64,000 nucleotides of DNA, taken from the NCBI GenBank assembly GCA_021817945.1, contig JAKAFL010000008.1, positions 1 to 64,000 of the forward strand, in the 5' to 3' direction. The stretch comes from a bacterium (GTDB lineage Bacteria > Verrucomicrobiota > Verrucomicrobiia > Limisphaerales > UBA11358). The translations under genes and the position numbers were made by a program. Below are positions 36,978 through 46,550 of the stretch, one piece after another (within the stretch, counting starts at the first letter, position 1; the number at the start of each line of letters is the position of its first letter). The notes under the pieces were generated by a model. That model was not told the origin of the DNA. It did not search any database and worked only from the letters and a program-made list of their open reading frames with translations.

Positions 36978-38180
36978 TTAGTTCGAGGGTGGTGGACCGC
37001 CCTTTTTCTCACTTGGGGTAGTCGCCGGCCCGGCCCGGCCATCCATGAATTTTTGTGTCGAGAGCCACTGCAATAATTCATTGGCCATGGCTTGGTCATC
37101 TGCCACGCGCGGGTGGGTTTTGGTCCAATGCCGGAAAACATAATGATGGATGACAGGGTCCGACCGTTCCAAATTCTGCACGGCATCCTGCCAGGCCGCG
37201 CGCAGGGGCAGGCTAGTGGCCCCGCCGGTCATTCCACCGCGCAACAAGACCAGCTCCGCACGGGGCCATGCGCTGGACACTGCACGGACAAGGGCCTGAT
37301 ATTTTTCAACAAAACCGGGTGGAAAAGGGCGCCCTTCGGAACGTGTTTTTGAATCATCATTCTCACCCAGGTTTATGAACACCACATCAGGGGTCCATTC
37401 AGCCAAATCTGCCAGGACCGAACCGGGGTTGGGATACATCCGGTTCCAGATTTGATCCGCCGTTTCCGGCACCCAACCTGTTACCACCCCCATTCCACTC
37501 ACAGAAATATTTTCCAACTCCGCGCCAAGGCCCCGTGCCGTGAATGCCGCATAACTCAAATCCCCATCGTGCGTTCTGCGATCCTGCCACTGGTCCATTT
37601 CGCCGTCCTCATTGCAGGCGCCCACAGTGATGGAGTCGCCCAGGAATAAAATCCGCATTGGGCGCGCGGGGCCGGCCGGCCTGGCTGCTTTGGCATCAGA
37701 ATCCAGAACCACACCCATGAAAACCACCGTCCCGGCGGCTGCCTCACTTCGCTTAACCAGTCTTAAATGATGCCACCCGGCCCCAGAAGCGCGGATGGGT
37801 TTCCATTCTTCTCCGGAACTTTCAACCAGTCCCAGGACCGTATTGCTTCCATCCACTTCCACATCAAAAAAATTTTGTCCGCGGGCATCTTTAAACCCGA
37901 GCATCAACAGTGACCCGGTGAAATCCAACTGAATTTCACTGGATTGCCAGATCAGAACAGGGTCATCAGGTTTAGAAAAATCAATTCGACCGAGATATAC
38001 AAACCGGGAGTCCCTGGCCCCAAGCTGCAGGGATTGCCCATCCGGCAAAGTATTGGCGAAGGCATTCTGGCCAAACTCAACCAACATCATAAGCGCCGTA
38101 CATGCAATGAATGCCTGCAAAATAAGAAATTGGAGACGCTCAAAAGCCTCTGAAAACAATTTGCCAGAAAAGTTGATCAT
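36978..38180 (-). CDS. Secreted SGNH/GDSL esterase, CE2-like
   Basis: Probable carbohydrate deacetylase. The signal peptide is long (hydrophobic LQFLILQAFIACTALMML). A jelly-roll domain follows (residues about 45-165, FVYLGRIDFSKPDDPVLIWQ), then an SGNH hydrolase with ILFLGDSITVGACNEDG (nucleophile Ser), VVFINLGENDDSKT (block with the oxyanion Asn) and a C-terminal HPRVADDQ segment as candidate His. The N-terminal jelly-roll plus SGNH order is that of CE2 acetyl-xylan esterases. The catalytic Asp/His pair is not certain. It precedes a GH39 remnant on the same strand, consistent with an old xylan-degrading unit. Confidence 0.82.
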   Translation of the reverse strand: MINFSGKLFSEAFERLQFLILQAFIACTALMMLVEFGQNAFANTLPDGQSLQLGARDSRFVYLGRIDFSKPDDPVLIWQSSEIQLDFTGSLLMLGFKDARGQNFFDVEVDGSNTVLGLVESSGEEWKPIRASGAGWHHLRLVKRSEAAAGTVVFMGVVLDSDAKAARPAGPARPMRILFLGDSITVGACNEDGEMDQWQDRRTHDGDLSYAAFTARGLGAELENISVSGMGVVTGWVPETADQIWNRMYPNPGSVLADLAEWTPDVVFINLGENDDSKTRSEGRPFPPGFVEKYQALVRAVSSAWPRAELVLLRGGMTGGATSLPLRAAWQDAVQNLERSDPVIHHYVFRHWTKTHPRVADDQAMANELLQWLSTQKFMDGRAGPATTPSEKKGGPPPSN

Positions 38181-38203
38181 GAGATTCAGTTTTTTGGACC
38201 TGG

Positions 38204-38578
38204 TTAAGGTTTCTCCAGAGTGACCAATACCACGTCACATTTCCTCATTTTAATCTTTTGATCCCATTCTCCATTATCGGCCACCACCACAGACCGCTCT
38301 TCTTCGGCTTTTCCGTCGCTGGCAGCCTTTAACCGGGCTTCCTGGCTCCTCGAAAGTTGCGGGGGCGCACCCATGTCCAGATAAGCTGTGTAGGCATCAT
38401 TGGAATAATAGCCAACCCTGTAAACCTTCATCAGATAGTTTTCGGCGGGAACACCGGCCAGTTGCAACTGCGCATATTCCTCCCATTGGGACGGGTGTAT
38501 GCGGCTGTAAAAGGTCTGGTTGTTTTCCCTTGGAGAAGGATCCAAACCCACCCCCACCTCCCTGGCATCATTGCCCGG
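38204..38578 (-). pseudogene. C-terminal remnant of a GH39 beta-xylosidase
   Basis: An open stretch of 125 codons without a plausible ATG at its head; the first usable start is GTG at 38557. Its C-terminal three quarters match the last domain of GH39 xylosidases: LMKVYRVGYYSNDAYTAYLD, then MGAPPQLSRSQEARLKAASD, a short Glu-rich stretch and MRKCDVVLVTLEKP. The catalytic (alpha/beta)8 barrel is missing. An in-frame TAA stands at 38579-38581, and nothing of the barrel is seen upstream to 38787. It is a decayed gene rather than a small functional one. It lies 23 bases upstream of the SGNH esterase gene. Confidence 0.7.
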
Positions 38579-38787
38579 TTAAATCGCATGAAATTCGCAA
38601 TGATCTTATCACATTTCCACAAAAGCCGGTTGTCATCAAAATTAGGGACACGCCCGGGCCAGCCTTAGAGCCTGGCTGATAAGACGGAAGGGTACTGCGA
38701 TTAGGGATTTTGGCCTTGGGCGAGACGAATGTGTCGGCGCATCCCCGTAAAAACGCCCGCGAATTCTTACATACCCATCCCAAAAGG

Positions 38788-39549
38788 TCAAAAAGGAGAT
38801 TCGACAGGATTTGGGAATGCCACCGAAAAAGACGTAGAAGCCTGATGCATGGAGGAATAGGAGTTTACGGACAACGGGTCTTGGTTATTTGCGATTTTTT
38901 GTTTGGTGCAATCGGTGCACAATCGCCTGACGATCAAGCTTTCCATCCGGTGAAAACAATAATCCTCCATGGAAACCAATTGACCGGATTCGTCCCGAGC
39001 CTGATGACATTCCGGACAGAGGTGCAAGCAACCCAGGGAGGAATCAAATGAAGAAACCTCTGTTTCTTCCTCGACCGGCGATTGCAGGGACAAATGACCT
39101 GCCGGGTCCGGGTTGACTCCGCAGAGACGCGATATGGCTGATTGAAGGTCACGAAGGTCACGCTTGAACACATAATCATCCACACCCTCATCAAACATGT
39201 TGCAAATCATCTGCTGGTCGTTGGAGGAACTGATAAAAACAAAGGGCACACCGGGACAACATTCGTGCGCGATGGAAAGAGACCTGAAGCCATCAAGCTT
39301 GGCTAGGCGATCGCTGGAAAGAACCAAGTCTGGAGGATTGGATTCGAGCGCATGACGGAATTCATCCTCATTGTCCACACGGGCAAGTGAAAAATCAAAA
39401 CCCTCCTTTGACAATTCCCGAATGATAAGACGCGCATCGGCAATGTTGTCCTCGACAAGCAATATGCTAAGTCTGGCTTTTATCCCGTCCTTCACACCTT
39501 CATCCAAACAAAGGCTGGCTGGCATTTCAAGCCAGCATTCGAAAAACAT
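38788..39549 (-). CDS. Degenerate response-regulator receiver with C-terminal zinc-finger-like region
   Basis: The N-terminal receiver (about residues 27-150) has LSILLVEDNIADARLIIREL, with the acidic residues, and DDYVFKRDL with the conserved Lys. The phosphoacceptor strand, however, reads PDLVLSSDRLAKLDGF, with Ser in the Asp position and Asp one residue later. The C-terminal part contains a CPECHQ...CTDC pattern (two CxxC pairs, about 40 residues apart), like the short zinc-binding tails found after PAS or REC domains. A GTG 6 bases upstream (39555) or Met 39525 could also be the start. No kinase is adjacent. It may be a pseudo-receiver that does not depend on phosphorylation. Confidence 0.75.
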   Translation of the reverse strand: MFFECWLEMPASLCLDEGVKDGIKARLSILLVEDNIADARLIIRELSKEGFDFSLARVDNEDEFRHALESNPPDLVLSSDRLAKLDGFRSLSIAHECCPGVPFVFISSSNDQQMICNMFDEGVDDYVFKRDLRDLQSAISRLCGVNPDPAGHLSLQSPVEEETEVSSFDSSLGCLHLCPECHQARDESGQLVSMEDYCFHRMESLIVRRLCTDCTKQKIANNQDPLSVNSYSSMHQASTSFSVAFPNPVESPF

Positions 39550-39676
39550 ATGCACATATTAGACACAACTTATTCACAGAACCCCAGCGCATGAGGGATC
39601 GCTGCGCCTGATGGTTTGCGTTCAAAAGGCAAGACCGCCAAGCTGGGTGGCAGGAAAAAATTAAAGCAGTCAGGGG

Positions 39677-40450
39677 TCAACCGCGGCCGGGATTGGGGCG
39701 CGTGATTTTGTTCATCCATGCGCCAACCAGACCTGGCGCCAGTGGGGCAAGGACCTTCATAAGTTTGCTTTGGCCTGGGCAGATTTCCAAATTGCCAGAT
39801 TGAATTCCTGAGATGGCGGATGCCACGAGTTTTTCCACGGCCATTGCTGGTATGGACTGCACCGAAGATTGGAAAGCCCCGTGCAGAAGTGGAGTATCCA
39901 CGGCTGGTGGAGCGAGTTCAAAGACGGAAATCTTCGTGTCGGCCAATTGTTTGCGAAGGGAAAGGGTAAGGGAATGCAAGGCAGCCTTGGAGGCGCAATA
40001 CACGGGAAAGCCGGCCAGGGGGAGAAAGGCAAGACAGGATGACACATTGACTATGGCAGCCTCGGGCCTGGTTTTAAGCAGGGATAAGAATCGAGTTGTC
40101 ATCCATAAAGGCCCGCAAAAATTGGTGGTCATTTCACGACTCATCAGGGATGGATCGGCTGGTTCCTGAAGATTGAGGCTGTGCATTATCCCGGCATTGT
40201 TGATCAGGACATCAAGCCCTGGGAATCGGGATTCCACATCAGCAAACAAACGGGAGATGGAATCCGGGTCGCCAGTGTCTGAGACGAAAGTATGGATTTC
40301 GGGAAGGGAATTTTTGGCGGCTTGAAGCCGTTCAGCGCTGCGGCTGGTGATCAGCACAGTGTTTTCGCGCAATAGAAGCTGGCGAGCCATTTCCAAGCCA
40401 ATACCGCTGGAACCTCCGGTGATGAGAACGATCTTTTTGTGAAGGCGCAC
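39677..40450 (-). CDS. Short-chain dehydrogenase (DltE-like SDR)
   Basis: NAD(P)-dependent oxidoreductase of unknown substrate. The 257-residue protein has VLITGGSSGIGLEMARQLL-type cofactor motif (TGGSSGIG), LINNAGIM and the active-site YCASKAAL with upstream Ser in NVSSCLAF. It ends with a basic Arg/Pro-rich tail. The Glu-rich segment and the C-terminal VDTPLLHG pattern resemble the DltE-type SDR subfamily. The gene is isolated: the neighbours are a receiver protein and an M42 peptidase with separate gaps. Confidence 0.88.
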   Translation of the reverse strand: MRLHKKIVLITGGSSGIGLEMARQLLLRENTVLITSRSAERLQAAKNSLPEIHTFVSDTGDPDSISRLFADVESRFPGLDVLINNAGIMHSLNLQEPADPSLMSREMTTNFCGPLWMTTRFLSLLKTRPEAAIVNVSSCLAFLPLAGFPVYCASKAALHSLTLSLRKQLADTKISVFELAPPAVDTPLLHGAFQSSVQSIPAMAVEKLVASAISGIQSGNLEICPGQSKLMKVLAPLAPGLVGAWMNKITRPNPGRG

Positions 40451-40713
40451 AAAGTCAGGTGCCCGGAATGGGCATTGGGGCTGCTTTGCAAAAGCCGCTG
40501 GTTTTAGAGGGGCCCGGCCTGAGTATCATACCCTCTTAGCCTAGAAGGCTTGACTCGTTTGGCAAGCCTGTTTCATTTGCCAGACAAAGACGCCAGTATG
40601 GGGGTGATTTACGGCTTCCTTATGACAAGCCAGTCCACGCTAGATTCATGGATGCAAGTTGTGGATGATGATTTATCCGGGCCAGGATTCAAGCGGCTTT
40701 GAAACCCCGGCGT

Positions 40714-41796
40714 TTATATGACGGTTTTGAAAGCAGCATCTTTTTTCAAAGCGCGGGCAAAACCAGCCAGAAGCTGGGGAACAAGCTGCAGATCCTTCAG
40801 ACTGACCACCTCCACAGGGGAATGCATGTAGCGGTTGGGAAGGCTTACCAAGGCGCTGGGAATGCCGCCGCGCGTCCAGAAAATGGCATCGGTATCAGTG
40901 CCACCACCCCGTCCAGTGGCCCGGTATTGCAAGGGGATTTTGGCGGCCTTGGCGGCTGACTGCAAACGGCGCACCAAATCGGGGTGATTGCATCCTCCAT
41001 GGGTTAAAACCGGGCCGGAACCAAGCCGGATATCGCCATGCTGCGCCTTGCTCAAACCAGGGTAATCCGTGGCGTGAGTGACATCCACAATGACCGCCGC
41101 ATCCGGTTGAAGGGAGTAGGCAATTTGTCGGATTCCAAACAACCCCACCTCTTCCTGGACATTGGAGACGACATTGATCTCTGCAGCGATGGGTTTACGC
41201 GCCTCGGCAAGCAGGCGCAGTGTTTCCGCCACGGCAAAAGTGCCGGTGCGGTTATCCATCGCGCGAGCCACTGCCAGCTCATTGTGCAAAAGGTCGAAAT
41301 CGGCGGCTACGGTCACCAGATCGCCCACCTGCACCCATTTGAGGGCTTCACGCCGTGTCTTTGCGCCGATGTCAATAAACAGTTCATGGATCCGTGGCGG
41401 CTTGCCATTCGCGCTTTCATCGCGAGCGAGATGAGGGGGGACATTGCCAATCACACCCGGCACGTTTTCGACCCCCTTTACGGAGGAATGAATACGAACC
41501 CGTTGGGCCCTCATGATGGCCGGGTCCACGCCTCCACGGGCCAAAACATGGAGATAACCGTCATCGGTGATGAAATGAATGGCCAGGGCAATTTCATCCG
41601 CATGTGCTGCCAGCATGATGCGCGGTGAACCGCCCCGGTTGAAGATAGCCACGCAATTGCCATAGGCATCAGTGGATATATGCTCCGCCCATGTGCGAAC
41701 GTAATCCAGCCAAACCCGCTGGCCCCTCGCCTCCTGCCCCGTGGGACTGGGGGTGTTTACCAAATTACGAAGAAATTCCAATGAAGCTTCACGCAT
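40714..41796 (-). CDS. M42 family metallopeptidase
   Basis: Dinuclear-metal aminopeptidase/endoglucanase-M family enzyme, cytosolic. Metal ligands are visible: AAHADEIALA (His, Asp), ARAMDNRTGTF (Asp), VVSNVQEEVGLFG (Glu-Glu), VDVTHATDYP (Asp) and PNRYMHSPVE (His). The start is taken at MREASLEFLRNLVNTPSPTG (41796), because the first 15 residues of the longer frame have no counterpart. At 360 residues it has the usual length. It lies 70 bases after the DUF4340 gene, so it may share that transcript. Confidence 0.93.
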   Translation of the reverse strand: MREASLEFLRNLVNTPSPTGQEARGQRVWLDYVRTWAEHISTDAYGNCVAIFNRGGSPRIMLAAHADEIALAIHFITDDGYLHVLARGGVDPAIMRAQRVRIHSSVKGVENVPGVIGNVPPHLARDESANGKPPRIHELFIDIGAKTRREALKWVQVGDLVTVAADFDLLHNELAVARAMDNRTGTFAVAETLRLLAEARKPIAAEINVVSNVQEEVGLFGIRQIAYSLQPDAAVIVDVTHATDYPGLSKAQHGDIRLGSGPVLTHGGCNHPDLVRRLQSAAKAAKIPLQYRATGRGGGTDTDAIFWTRGGIPSALVSLPNRYMHSPVEVVSLKDLQLVPQLLAGFARALKKDAAFKTVI

Positions 41797-41866
41797 GCGG
41801 CCAAAGCTACCGGCGATTGTGAATCGTGTCCAGACATGCATGCCGGGTCACGATCAGGTGGAGGAA

Positions 41867-42949
41867 TCAATGGCTAGCAGCATCGGCTGTCACTCCATTG
41901 GTCTGGGTGACCAGCAACTGGCGGCGACTTTTAAGCCATTCATCCACGCTGTAGGATGGCATCAGGTAAACCCAATGCTGGTAAAGTTTCAAACCATCCA
42001 GCTTTTCAGCGGCGTTGGTTCCGGTGGCGGAGATTTCAAAAGAGACGGGCACATTGTCATCCTTGACCGCGCCGGCATGAATCACGTAAAGCAAACCATC
42101 AAAGGTTTTCACCGTCAGGACCGCGTTGGTGAGCGAGTCGGAACCCTGCGCATTCAATGGCGCCACATCATTAAAGGACGAGGAACTGAATGGCGCCGTC
42201 ACGCTGCTGACCTGGGCGGGGTCCAGTTTTTCACCTGGTTGAGCGCTGGCGAGCACCCAGTCATTGGTGTCTGAGACGCGGTCCAGTTTCCAATCATTGG
42301 TGGCATCCGGGAGCTGGATGGAGACTGAAGCAGGCCGGGTGATGGAGAGAAAATCCTTGTCCAGCCACTGGTCCGGAGCGGTTTGGAGAGAATCCAAGGG
42401 ATCTGAAACCAAAGCCACGGAAGAGCCCTGACCTGGCAGGACATATCGGCCATCGGGCCAGGAACCATCTCCAAACCCCTGGGATGCACCAGCGGGGGAT
42501 TGGTGCTGGTGGGTTTTGCCAAGGAGCAGAACGGCCAGGTTTTTGCCGGAAGAATCCTGGAGGGACAACAAGGTTCCCCCATCTGAGTTGGTCCCAGGGG
42601 GGAGGAGGTCAAATCGGCCCAACTGGGACGGCCCCACCACCTGACTTTGCACGATCTTGAGATTGGACAGCTTCATCAGGACATCGCTGAGTTGCTGGAA
42701 ATTGGCCGGGTACCCGGACCTTTGCCGCACCTGCCACACGTTGTCCTGCCTGACCAACTCGAGGACATTCGTACCGGATTGAAGGGTCATGCGCGCCACA
42801 TCATTGATGGCAAGGCCGGGAAGCACTTTTGATCCCATGGCCGAGCCGTTGGTTTGCCAGGACTCATGATTGCTCTGCCAAACCCAAAACCCGGCGGATC
42901 CTGCGAGACAAGCGAGCGTGACCAATAAAAGGAATTGTTTCCGGTTCAT
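41867..42949 (-). CDS. DUF4340 protein of a Gld-like ABC system
   Basis: Membrane-anchored periplasmic protein. One N-terminal membrane helix (FLLLVTLACLAGSAGFWVW) is followed by about 330 residues of beta-rich sequence. DUF4340 features include VARMTLQSGTNVLELVRQDNVW, the glycine-rich segment GKTHQH and KDFLSITRPASVSIQLP. It overlaps the GldG-like gene by 4 bases. DUF4340 proteins commonly sit downstream of GldG-like genes in several phyla, and they probably form part of the same envelope complex. The function is not established. Confidence 0.87.
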   Translation of the reverse strand: MNRKQFLLLVTLACLAGSAGFWVWQSNHESWQTNGSAMGSKVLPGLAINDVARMTLQSGTNVLELVRQDNVWQVRQRSGYPANFQQLSDVLMKLSNLKIVQSQVVGPSQLGRFDLLPPGTNSDGGTLLSLQDSSGKNLAVLLLGKTHQHQSPAGASQGFGDGSWPDGRYVLPGQGSSVALVSDPLDSLQTAPDQWLDKDFLSITRPASVSIQLPDATNDWKLDRVSDTNDWVLASAQPGEKLDPAQVSSVTAPFSSSSFNDVAPLNAQGSDSLTNAVLTVKTFDGLLYVIHAGAVKDDNVPVSFEISATGTNAAEKLDGLKLYQHWVYLMPSYSVDEWLKSRRQLLVTQTNGVTADAASH

Positions 42950-44832
42950 TGCGCTGAATTCTTATTGCGTTTGACAAGGGCCATCACCACGCCAGCCAGG
43001 CTGACCGCCAGGGGCATGGCCAGAATATTAATCCACTCCAGTTTGGTTTCCAAAGCCGTCACTTCCTTGTTCAGGTCTTTTTGGGCCTGCCTGAGTTCGC
43101 GGCTGGTTTCAGCCTCTTTTTTCTGGAAGTTATCCAGCTCGGCGCGTTGTTCTGGTGACAAAATGTAACGCTGGTCGGCTCCTTTTTTCTGCTGTTGCAA
43201 CTCGCTGAGCCGGTCTTGGGCCTGTTGGAGGCTCTGTTGCAAATCCGCAATGCGCTGCTCACCCTCCGCCTCCGCAGCAGCCTCCAATTTCTTGATGCGG
43301 GTGAAAGGCCGGGCGGAAACCGCGCGGCTGCGAATGGAAATTAAATTTTCGTCTCCGGCCATTTGCTCGACCAGATTCTGGGCAAAATCCAGGTTGGCAT
43401 TCATGGGGTTGACCATTTGACCAAACGGACTGTCCTCCTTCCGCAGGGAAAAGTCATCAGCCAGAAGGTCTGAATCGGCCACAAGCACCACCGTTGTGGG
43501 GGTGGAGGAAGTTTTGAGGAAAGATGATGCGGGGTTATTGGTCCCGGATGGATCCCCATTGGGGAATGCCGTTTGAAAGGTTCCCGTCAATCGGATTGCA
43601 AGCGGGTAGGAGACACCGGTGGACTTGAAATTATTCATGACTCCCTGCTCATCCTGGCTTGCCTGGGAGGCATCCACCAACTCCGCATCCGTGCTGCTAT
43701 GTAGAAGCACGGTTTCCTTCAAGCCCGGCGCTGGGGCGCCAGTGAATGCGCCGGCCAACGGCAGCCATACCGGCCCAAGGTCGCTGGTGACCACATCATG
43801 CCGGTTCATGCCATCCTGAGTCAGGGCAAGCCAGGCTGGCGCATCCATGGGACTGCCATTTTGGCCGCCTAGCTGCATCTTGAAATCCAAATCTGCCACC
43901 ACTTTCCCCGGGTCATAATCCACGCCCCAGGCTTTGAACAAAGGATCCAAACTGGAAGACTGGCCGCTGGTGTCGCCAGACATGGGATTTTGCTGGCGGC
44001 TGGAATAGGCGGAATAAGGGTCCACAAATGCGATCAACCTGCCTCCGCGTAAAACAAACTGGTCCAGGGCAAATTCCGTGGCCGGAGTGATTCCCTTGGG
44101 ATGAATCACCAGCAGAACCTTGACGTCATCATCAATTTTGGCTGCGTCCGGTGCGATTTGTCTGACGGTGTAGTCCTGTTGAAGTTGCTGGATGAGGGTC
44201 CATGCCGGTGTGCCCTGATCCATCTGGCCCTCTGCCTGCATCATGGGGTTGGAGGGTTGGCCAAATACCGGCAAAGCGCTCATCACGCCCACCACGGGCT
44301 TGGAAGGATTCTCGACCTGTGCAATGGCACGGGTGATGTCATATTCCAGCATAGGCTCACGATCTGGCGAGAGAAAGGGCAGGCTGGCCCGGGTGTCGAG
44401 CAATGACACGGAAATGCCCAGGTAAAACGGGTCCACCCCTGGCAAATTTTGGGGCTGCAATCCGTCCAGGCGGGCGGAATCTTCCGCGTCCGAATCGGGC
44501 TGCGGATCCAATTTCTCTATGACCAGGTTTTTCCCGGCCACTTCCTTGTACTCCGCAAGCAAGTCACTGACCTTTCGGGCGTAGTCGCGCAGGTAAACGG
44601 TGTCAGGCGTGGCGGTGTCGCTTTGGGAACAATAAAATCGAATTGTCACCGGGGTATCCAGGCGTGCGAGGATGGCCTTGGTGCCTGCGGACAGTGTGTA
44701 AACCTTGTCCTGGGTGAGGTCGAGCCGCAACGGCCTGAATCCCAGCAGGGCATTCAGGCCAATCAAGAGCGCCAGCATGGCCAGAACGCCTGCTGCGGAA
44801 TAAACCAGGGTTTCAAAGGACTTTTTGTGCAT
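42946..44832 (-). CDS. GldG-like auxiliary component of an ABC transporter
   Basis: Periplasmic-domain membrane protein of the Gld_1/ABC_transp_aux type. The N-terminal membrane helix (VYSAAGVLAMLALLIGLNALL) is followed by the family start LDLTQDKVYTLSAGTKAILARL. A long periplasmic part includes GRLIAFVDPY and WGVDYDPGKVV. A heptad-rich coiled coil spans about 520-600 (RIADLQQSLQQAQDRLSELQ), and a second membrane helix near the end (WINILAMPLAVSLAGVVMAL). In the gliding Bacteroidota GldG partners GldA and GldF; here the homologues form a three-gene ABC unit, and no gliding function is implied. Confidence 0.88.
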   Translation of the reverse strand: MHKKSFETLVYSAAGVLAMLALLIGLNALLGFRPLRLDLTQDKVYTLSAGTKAILARLDTPVTIRFYCSQSDTATPDTVYLRDYARKVSDLLAEYKEVAGKNLVIEKLDPQPDSDAEDSARLDGLQPQNLPGVDPFYLGISVSLLDTRASLPFLSPDREPMLEYDITRAIAQVENPSKPVVGVMSALPVFGQPSNPMMQAEGQMDQGTPAWTLIQQLQQDYTVRQIAPDAAKIDDDVKVLLVIHPKGITPATEFALDQFVLRGGRLIAFVDPYSAYSSRQQNPMSGDTSGQSSSLDPLFKAWGVDYDPGKVVADLDFKMQLGGQNGSPMDAPAWLALTQDGMNRHDVVTSDLGPVWLPLAGAFTGAPAPGLKETVLLHSSTDAELVDASQASQDEQGVMNNFKSTGVSYPLAIRLTGTFQTAFPNGDPSGTNNPASSFLKTSSTPTTVVLVADSDLLADDFSLRKEDSPFGQMVNPMNANLDFAQNLVEQMAGDENLISIRSRAVSARPFTRIKKLEAAAEAEGEQRIADLQQSLQQAQDRLSELQQQKKGADQRYILSPEQRAELDNFQKKEAETSRELRQAQKDLNKEVTALETKLEWINILAMPLAVSLAGVVMALVKRNKNSAQ

Positions 44833-44844
44833 CGTTTCTTGAAG

Positions 44845-45597
44845 TCAGTTGGTGCGGCGCGTCCGCAAAATGACGCTGGTGGTGAAAAGGGAGAAAAGGA
44901 TCACGGACAGGAAAAACACCACGTCGCGGGAATCCAAAACACCCCGCTGGAACCCGCTGAAATGGGTGATGACACTGAATGAGGTGACAGCATCCACCAA
45001 CCATTGCCAATGTCCCGGCAACGCCTGCAAAAGGTTGATCACGGGAGGAAAGCCCGCCAGGATCAAAAAGAGGCAGGCCACCACGGACAGAATGAAACTC
45101 ACCACCTGATTACGGGTCATGGCTGAGGTGATGCAACTGATGGCCAGATAGGCGCCCGACATGAGCCAACTACCCACATAAGCGGTCAGAATCACCCCGT
45201 TATCCGGGCTGCCAAGGTAATTTACAGTCAGGACAACCGGGAAAGTCAAGGCAAGGGCAAGGCCCAAAAAAAGCCACGAGGCGGCAAATTTTCCCACAAT
45301 CGCCTCCCACGGAGTGATGGGCATGGTCAGCAACAATTCCAACGTGCCCACACGCCTTTCATCCGCCCACAGGCGCATGCCCACGGCTGGGACCAAAAAC
45401 AAGTAGAACCAGGGGTGCCAATTGAAAAAAGCGTTGCCCAAGGCGGCCTCCCCGCGCTCAAAAAACCCGCCGACCATGAAGGTGAAAAAACCATTTAAAA
45501 GGAGAAAGATGACAATAAAAACGTAGGCGACCGGCGATGAAAAATAGGCGCTGATCTCTCTCTTGAGGATGGTTCGGATGTTGCCAATGCTGCTCAT
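44845..45597 (-). CDS. ABC-2 type permease, GldF-like
   Basis: Six-helix inner-membrane permease of 250 residues, starting ILKREISAYFSSPVAYVFIVIFLL, the characteristic beginning of GldF/ABC-2 permeases. It includes LRLWADERRVGTLELLLTMPIT-like residues (MRLWADERRVGTLELLLTMP), a conserved cytoplasmic segment. It is preceded by the ATPase with a 4-base ATGA overlap, and the GldG-like gene follows after 12 bases. The substrate is unknown. Confidence 0.92.
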   Translation of the reverse strand: MSSIGNIRTILKREISAYFSSPVAYVFIVIFLLLNGFFTFMVGGFFERGEAALGNAFFNWHPWFYLFLVPAVGMRLWADERRVGTLELLLTMPITPWEAIVGKFAASWLFLGLALALTFPVVLTVNYLGSPDNGVILTAYVGSWLMSGAYLAISCITSAMTRNQVVSFILSVVACLFLILAGFPPVINLLQALPGHWQWLVDAVTSFSVITHFSGFQRGVLDSRDVVFFLSVILFSLFTTSVILRTRRTN

Positions 45598-46550
45598 GAT
45601 TTTGCCTCCCGTGCTGCGGTTTCCGGCAGGGTGATGCGGCGGAACACGTCGTCCAACCTGCCCTCCTCCGTGCGCAGTGCCTCCACCTGCCAGCCTTGCG
45701 TGGCGGTTAGAATATCGCGAGTGACATCAATCACCCGGTCCGGGTGGGGAAAGGCGGTGACCGCCACCCAATCCGCTGTGGATTCCACTGCCAGTCGGCG
45801 GACGGATGGGATTCGTCCGAGCTGCTCCCGGATCGCATTCACTCCCATGCCTTTTATGTTGAGGCTGACCGCACCGGACCATTCTGACTTGCGGCGCAGT
45901 TCCCGCGGTGTGCCATTGGCCACCACGCGACCACGGTCAATGATCATGGCCCGGGTGCAAACTGCATCCACTTCCTCAAGGATGTGGGTGGAAAAAATAA
46001 TCGCCTTTTCACGCCCCATCTGGCGAATCAACTGGCGTATCTCATGTTTTTGGTTTGGGTCCAACCCATCCGTGGGCTCATCCAGAACCAACACATCCGG
46101 GTCGTGGATGATGGATTGGGCAAAGCAGGTGCGATGACGGTAGCCCTTGGAGAGGGTATCCACATTTTGGTGCAGAACGGCCTGTAGAAAACACTTTTCC
46201 ACCACAGCCTGCACCGCAGCATTGCGGGCTGCGCCGCGCAAGCCACGGATTTCGGCGGCAAACTGGAGGAAGCCCTTCACGGTCATGTCCGTGTAAGCCG
46301 GGGCATTTTCAGGCAAATACCCGATGCGACGCTTGGCGGCCACCGGTTCCAGGGAGAGATCGTGGCCTCCCACATGGACAGAACCGCTGGTGGGGGTGAT
46401 GAAACCCGTGATCATCCGCATGGTGGTGGATTTGCCGGCGCCATTGGGTCCCAAAAAACCCAGCACCTCTCCACGTGCCACCTCAAAGGTCACGCCATCC
46501 ACGGCACGTTTTGCCCCAAAAAATTTGCTTAATTGATCAACTTTTATCAT
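45594..46550 (-). CDS. ABC transporter ATP-binding protein, GldA-like
   Basis: ATPase of the same complex. It shows Walker A GPNGAGKSTT, the Q-loop region, the signature DTLSKGYRHRTCFAQSII (LSKGY, as in GldA-like proteins), Walker B VLVLDEPTDGLDP and the H-loop STHILEEVD. A C-terminal extension of about 80 residues after the ATPase core is typical of this subfamily. I start at MIKVDQLSKFFGAKRAVDGV (46550); the upstream Met at 46580 adds only ten unrelated residues. It is the first gene of the ATPase-permease-GldG-DUF4340 operon. Confidence 0.95.
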   Translation of the reverse strand: MIKVDQLSKFFGAKRAVDGVTFEVARGEVLGFLGPNGAGKSTTMRMITGFITPTSGSVHVGGHDLSLEPVAAKRRIGYLPENAPAYTDMTVKGFLQFAAEIRGLRGAARNAAVQAVVEKCFLQAVLHQNVDTLSKGYRHRTCFAQSIIHDPDVLVLDEPTDGLDPNQKHEIRQLIRQMGREKAIIFSTHILEEVDAVCTRAMIIDRGRVVANGTPRELRRKSEWSGAVSLNIKGMGVNAIREQLGRIPSVRRLAVESTADWVAVTAFPHPDRVIDVTRDILTATQGWQVEALRTEEGRLDDVFRRITLPETAAREAKS

